A stretch of DNA of 64,000 nucleotides. Source: Metellina segmentata (taxonomy: Eukaryota > Arthropoda > Arachnida > Araneae > Tetragnathidae). Location: assembly GCA_947359465.1 (NCBI GenBank), contig OX375875.1:61071981-61135980 (forward strand). Reading direction: 5' to 3'. The notes under the pieces are model-generated. The model searched no databases. It had not been told where the DNA came from and was given only the letters and a program-made list of their open reading frames with translations. Positions 58,868-64,000 of the stretch are shown here, piece by piece. Each line of letters begins with the position of its first letter. Within the stretch, counting starts at the first letter, position 1. The position numbers and the translations under genes were made by a program.

Positions 58868-59892
58868 TATGTTGATGGTTGTTTTTCTAACAGGAAAGAG
58901 CTCTATGTCATACTGCAAAGCGTGTGTTGGACAGGTTTCCTTAAAATGAGGTGAAATTGCTATACAGGACTATTCAGAGCCCCGATCTCAATCCGATCGA
59001 TCACTTGCGGGACAAACTGGAGCGATGAGTACGTCACCGCCACGCACGCCTATATTTACAAGAATCTCTTCTCACAGCCTTGCAAGAAGCATGACGAACT
59101 ATTCCTACCCATATTTACAGAGAGCATGTGGAAAATCTGCCTGGACATGTTGCAGTTGTAATACAAGCCTACCCGTTACTACATAGAATAATAAAGCACT
59201 AGGGGGCCAGCCCCCTGCTCGCTGAAGCTCGCCAACCCCCGGAGGATTGCTTCGTAATCCTCATTGGTTCGCTGCGCGAACCTATGCTCGCTTCGCCCTC
59301 AATGAAGACATGTGTCCTAGCAGAAGGGATTGTTTACAAAATATGTTACCAAAAAAATGTATTTTCAAATCTAAATATTTGCTGTTTTTCAGAAAAGATA
59401 TATACAGTACTTCGGGAATCAGAATTCAAATGAAAACTTTGAGCCAATTTTGACTCGAAATGTGAGCGCCGATTTGTAAATTGAATACTTAGCATGTTGT
59501 TTGTGTGTATATTTATCCCTGCACTCGAGCCATTCACGCTTTTTCATTGAGTTTGTTGTCGAAAGTTGTAGTGCAAGCGTCTTGCTGAACTATAATTGTT
59601 GGCCCTGAAAAGGACCTTTATTTAAATGGCCCTGAAAAGATCCTCCGCTTTCTTTGATTTCTATTATTAACTGCAACAGCTCAGCTAAAATTCATTTTTT
59701 TTAAATAAAATTTCATCCAATAACGCTATAAATTCAATTGAAGCGCGAGGCATCGTGATAAACAAACAATCGTACAATGTTGCCAAAACGCGATAACAAA
59801 TAACGTCTTATTTGCGTGCCACGTAAGAGAATTATATATATAGATTCTTTCTGAAAAACATGCAGCGTCCAAGTACTTTTGTCTATATAGTG
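58868..59892 (+). mobile_element. Tc1-B copy 2, 5'-truncated and split by a Helitron
   Basis: From about 58868 it matches copy 1 (GGTTGTTT, GAGCTCTATGTCATACTGCA, CCCCGATCTCAATCCGATCG, ACAAACTGGAGCGATGAGTA, AGAGCATGTGGAAAATCTGC, ATGTTGCAGTTGTAATACAA). The 3' end TACTTTTGTCTATATAGTG closes it at 59892. The Helitron 59199-59844 sits near the 3' end. The transposase remnant has the same extent as in copy 1 and several stops. Confidence 0.85.
59199..59844 (-). mobile_element. Non-autonomous Helitron, Hel-A, second copy
   Basis: On the minus strand it starts TCTATATATATAATTCTCTT, then ACGTGGCACGC, and ends GGGGGCTGGCCCCCTAG. Host bases are A (59198) and T (59845). The empty site is confirmed by Tc1-B copy 1, where AATAAAGCA and TTTCTGAAAAAC lie side by side. 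Hairpins near the 3' end are GGATTGCTTCGTAATCC and GGTTCGCTGCGCGAACC (plus-strand sense). The interior matches 24645-25117 with an added stretch. Confidence 0.92.
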
Positions 59893-62800
59893 TGTAAAAA
59901 TTACAAGGTTTAATTGAGACTGAGACACATCATTCTCTTCTCATCGATAACTATAATTACAAAATTACAATAGCGATTTTCAAAAGGCTGTGAAATAGCG
60001 CGGTGTAGTTAGAGGGAGGAAATTGAAGATGTGACTAAGTGAATCCACAGACCGGCATACAAACTCGGCATAAAAGATATGGTAAAAACAAAAACCCACG
60101 GTTAACGAACATTGAAAACGACTCGTCACTCCCTTCCTGCCCAGTCTCCTCTCTCGGCTTTTTTACGTTCCTATATCCTCAAGGGTTCACCAAAACTACA
60201 TCTCATTAAAAAGTACTTGATATCGAATTCACACCGTAATCCCAATGGGATCTTCCCGTGCAAACAAAACATCCCTCCTCTTTTTCCCTACTATGTGCTT
60301 GCGGAACTTTAAATCTAAATGCAAATATTAATTTCTTAGCACTAAAAATCTTTTCTAAGGAATCTCACATTGGTAGATGGAGGAGGGATGTGAAAGAAAT
60401 ACCGGAGGAAGGATTTTCAAGAAATGAAAGAGAGTTCAAACACTTTTCACTTCTCTTCTCCGTCCTTATTTCCACCCAGGAGTATTCGTAGGAGAAATCT
60501 TCAAACCACCCATTCCGGGCAGAATTCCCAAGGAACATTACCATCAATAAAATAGCTGCCATATCTATTCATAGGGGAGGGGTAAAATATTGGATGAGTC
60601 CTCGCTCGCTAAGGTATAATGGGAACTGTCCGCTTTAATACGTGATTGAAACTGATAAATGGAAAAATTTTCAGAAAACTCGGTCTGGGAAAAAATTGAG
60701 TAAAATAAAATAACGACATGATATCTTATGTGCGCATGGAAGGAAAACATCGTTTTATCAAAAGTTTTATATGCAATCCCACACCGTGCGTTTTGGAGGT
60801 TTAGAATCTGTTTTGGATATTATTTGTCAACGAGAAAGTTTTGTCAAATCAAATACTTTCGTCAGAATTCATTTTCCCGTCCCTAAAATGAGTAAATCTT
60901 TTTCTTCTCAATTTGCAATTTAAAGAAAAAATATTTTCCTTTTTTAGCCGTCTTCGGTCTTTTCTCCTCTTGCGTTGTTTGTTAAGTTACTTTTCAATTT
61001 TACTTGATCGCAAACAAAAACCGGTGAACGGAAATTTTTTTAACTGGCTGAACTTTTCTTCTTGGGCGTATACTTCGGCTTCGGTTTTTTAAAAATACGA
61101 ACTAGTCATCCTGAAAACGCAAAGCGGTGTAATTTTTTTATAGTTCAAAGAAAAACCAATTTAGATAGCTTTTTAGTCTGCCGCTTTCGTTTAAATGAAG
61201 GGATCGAATTACAGTTGGTTTTGACACTTTAAAAGGCTCGAGGAAACCATTTCTTGGAACATATCAAGGCACGAGGGTTGATTAAAAAAGTTCACAATGG
61301 TTGAAACATACAGTTATGCAGAAGTCTCGAGGTTACTTTGGACTGCAATACCGTTAATGAGCTGCAGATTTCAGAGTCGTGATGTTTTTGTTCAGACGTG
61401 TGTTATGATGTTATACACATAGTGCTTCTCCCGGGTCGATCTTGGGTCAGTGGATTTCCAAATAAGTGTGAAAGCGCCTGGTAAAGAAGGCTGTGTGCTC
61501 AAAAGCAGGAATAACGACCGCTGTGGATGTTTTCCCCCTGCCAAATCGTTTTCACTGCTATCGCTTTTGGCACCGAGCGATAAACAAAGAACCAAAATTC
61601 TCGCTGAAGATGATGTGGAATGGATTTATTTGTATTACCACCAGTTCTCTAATGTAACTAATAGACTCGTTTACAACCACGCGACTTAAATACCTTTAAC
61701 AGGGAGTAGCACTATAGCTTGGATGGCAACAGAAGACGATAAATTATTAGTGAAAGTGAAATCTCAGTAGTTTCTTGTACTGTCTCGAAACTCTATTTTT
61801 TTTAGATAAAGTTATATTTGCAATATTCATCTTTCAGAACGGTGAGGGGCCCAGTCCCCAACCATACAAATACTGCAGATCGAAGAAAGTCAGACCCCAT
61901 CTCCTGGTGTCGGTGATTTTACAGCAATTCAATTTATAGACAATCTGTTTGGTGATTAATCGACACTACTTTAATGTTAACACCTCCCATTTTGGATGGT
62001 TTCAAAAAATTTTAGGGATCGAGGGGATCCTAAAATAATAGGGAGCCCTATGACTTGACGCCCCTAGATAGCATTTTGAGATGGAGAATACGTTTAGATA
62101 AGTCCTTGCTTAAGTAAACAAGGGCATCACAATCCATAGGTATCTCAGTGAGCTGCCCTCCTTTTCGTTTTACCCTCGTTTGCCCTTCTGCCTCCTTTTT
62201 CACTCCCTCGCCTTAGCAGCTATTTGTTGTTTCATTTTATAATCTTGGGTCTGTAACGGCGTGTCCTCTGTTTAGGATCTCACGCCATTAGATCCGAAAT
62301 TCAATCCATCTAGATAAGTGGGTTGATATTGAGGTCCGCTTCGAAAAGCTCTTTCTTTGCACACGGAATTCGTTAAAGATTCACCAAAAGTTCGTTTAAT
62401 TTATGGAAATAACTTGATGATGTTTTTTAATAGTGGTATAGTTCCACGCGTTTTGAAATACTGCTGTTCACCACATTTTGGGATCAATTCCCTATGAGCC
62501 CCAAAAGACAAAACATTAATATCAGCCAAGTAAGATTCATTACTTATCAACTATATTTCAACCCTTGAATTTATTTCTTTATTTAATTTTGAAAGCCGAT
62601 TCCTCGAAGCGCAATACTATTTTAATAAGGCTTCATTTGATGTCAACAAGTTAAGAAAAAGTTGAGCGTTTGCAGCGTACACTATGTGGAAATAGCAAAT
62701 CGATTTTGGAATTAAATTGAGGCATCGTGGGCAAAATACATTAGTAACATTGCAGTAATCAGTGGATGTCGCAAGAGCGCAATATTATCCAGGAAGAACC

Positions 62801-63045
62801 TGCACCGTAACAATAACTGTTTCATTCTTATGTCGCATTATTATACTTTCTAAGCTTAAAGCTTATCGCTTTAACTATCAGCTGCGATAAAAGTCACATC
62901 TCTATCTAGCTAAAAATGTTCCTGGTGCAAATATAAGCAACAATTCAGAACATACAATAGACAAATTGGTCCATAATGTCGAAAATTACAAAAAAAAAAT
63001 GTAATCGCATTTTCCCAAAATATTAATTTTTAATGTTTTTTTTTT
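59893..63045. other. Single-copy sequence, no gene recognised
   Basis: Mixed composition, with GC-richer patches at 60100-60600 and 61400-61680. Open frames of 60-80 codons on both strands lack known domains. Near 61990-62068, words such as GGGAGCCCTATGACTTGACG then CCCCTAG loosely recall a hAT end, but no partner or target duplication is visible. Confidence 0.4.
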
Positions 63046-63049
63046 CTTT

Positions 63050-63051
63050 AC

Positions 63052-63099
<48 letters not shown>
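63050..63099. repeat. (AG)n microsatellite
   Basis: About 24 perfect AG dinucleotides. Confidence 0.97.
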
Positions 63100-63103
<4 letters not shown>

Positions 63104-64000
63104 AAAGACACAATCACTAAATTACACCACGTTAATTATTAAAAAAAGCTTCTAATTAAGAAAAACATTCGATACTACCTTTTCAATCTAGAGGTACCAC
63201 AGTAATTTGAAATTTGTAGCAAATTGACAAAATGTCTATTCTTGTCGATCTCTCAGATTCAGCAGTAGTGACGATTATATAAATATTTTCCAACTTTTCC
63301 AGAGAGACCTTTATTTGGAGAATGCAACAATACAAAAACTTTAAATTCGTGACCTAACTTTTTAAATTAGAGTAATCAAATGAGGTAAGGAAATTAGAGT
63401 AATTCAAAGAATTGTACATTTGTGTAACCTTGAACAATTAACGTCGATAAACAACAAAATATATATTTCTAAAATCTTATATTTTGCAATTGCTCATTAC
63501 CATTGTGACCCATATAAAAACGGATCATCATTAAAATCGGTGATATGCCAGCTGCATCAGATTTGGTCATTTTCCATGCAATATTCCCGCTTCGTACTAC
63601 CCCCAACTTTCCAAACACGACAAGAATTCATATGTGACTATGCTCCTTTTTATGCACTACGAACACAAATCGAAAATATCCACTTTGTGAAAACCATTTG
63701 TTTTTATTTCGGTGACATCAAATGGTGTAAACGAAGAGTTTACTAGTTTATAAACACTTAATAAAGATCCTTTCACTTTTAAAGTCAAAGTGCAGTCAAT
63801 ATCAATTGACGAAACGGCGTTGGAATTGCTTTTTATGACAGGAGCCTACAATTTCTATCCTCCGTAGTCTCTCCAAAATCCGAAACGCGCGTTATAAAAT
63901 CCATCATCCTTTCAACCCGCATAGGTACGACCTTTAATCTCGAAATCCCAACCGCATCAACAGCTTACACACAATTCGTAAGCGATATTTCATTCATTTG
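63100..64000. other. Single-copy sequence, no gene recognised
   Basis: The longest open frame (63420-63746, 108 codons) has no recognisable family signature or splice context, so I do not call it a gene. Confidence 0.4.

Noticed and set aside
61990..62070. Relic of a hAT end (GGGAGCCCTATGACTTGACG then CCCCTAG)
   Set aside because: The resemblance to the end at 36894 is loose, and neither a partner end nor an 8-bp duplication was found.
63420..63746. 108-codon frame as a host gene
   Set aside because: Composition follows the surrounding DNA and no domain, splice signal or repeat homology supports it.

Overview
The window is nuclear DNA from an animal, most likely an arthropod. It is AT-rich, has long (AT)n, (AG)n and (CT)n microsatellites, and is full of eukaryotic mobile elements (Tc1/mariner, hAT, PIF/Harbinger, Helitron, tRNA-derived SINEs). 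The mixture suggests an arachnid-like genome, but I cannot name the species from sequence alone. I find no convincing host protein-coding gene: every open frame with recognisable protein content belongs to a decayed transposase, and the rest look like chance frames. I read the window as intergenic or deep-intronic DNA.

Layout. 1-6 kb: mostly single-copy sequence with one internally deleted Tc1/mariner-superfamily element (3251-3963). 6-9 kb: a degenerate ~95-bp tandem repeat interrupted by a SINE with a perfect 12-bp target-site duplication (TSD), plus more SINE copies. 11-15 kb: SINE-B copies, an array of palindromic ACATCGATGT motifs, and a deleted Tc1-like copy. 16.6 kb: a ~200-bp (AT)n/(GT)n tract. 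20.0-21.4 kb: eight tandem units of ~187 bp. 23-26 kb: three Helitron-type elements and a 245-bp foldback element with 8-bp TSDs. 26.5-27.5 kb: a ~194-bp tandem repeat whose middle unit holds a PIF/Harbinger-like MITE. 28.5-30 kb: a SINE-B copy, then another split by a second deleted Tc1 copy. 31.4-32.9 kb: a minisatellite with a 355-bp trimeric higher-order repeat.

36.9-42.6 kb is the most informative stretch. A hAT transposon (36894-41974, perfect 8-bp TSD) was entered by a mariner (38595-41188, TA target), which was entered by a Helitron (39813-41073). The end of the hAT and its flank are then repeated 501 bp downstream. 43.6-44.4 kb: two PIF/Harbinger-like MITEs abut head to head. 46.5-47.4 kb: a SINE with a 13-bp TSD is split by a 573-bp hAT-type MITE with 8-bp TSDs. 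49.3-50 kb: a GC-richer patch with NRF-1-like and CTCF-like motifs. 53-57 kb: local duplications, a 16-bp minisatellite, SINE-B and a third deleted Tc1 copy. 58-60 kb: two copies of another Tc1-like family, one split by a Helitron. 60-64 kb: no identifiable gene.

The genes do not form a pathway. What the window offers is a legible order of insertions: old tandem repeats and hAT, Tc1 and SINE copies served as targets for later MITEs, mariner and Helitrons. No transposase here is intact, so any movement would have relied on enzymes encoded elsewhere.
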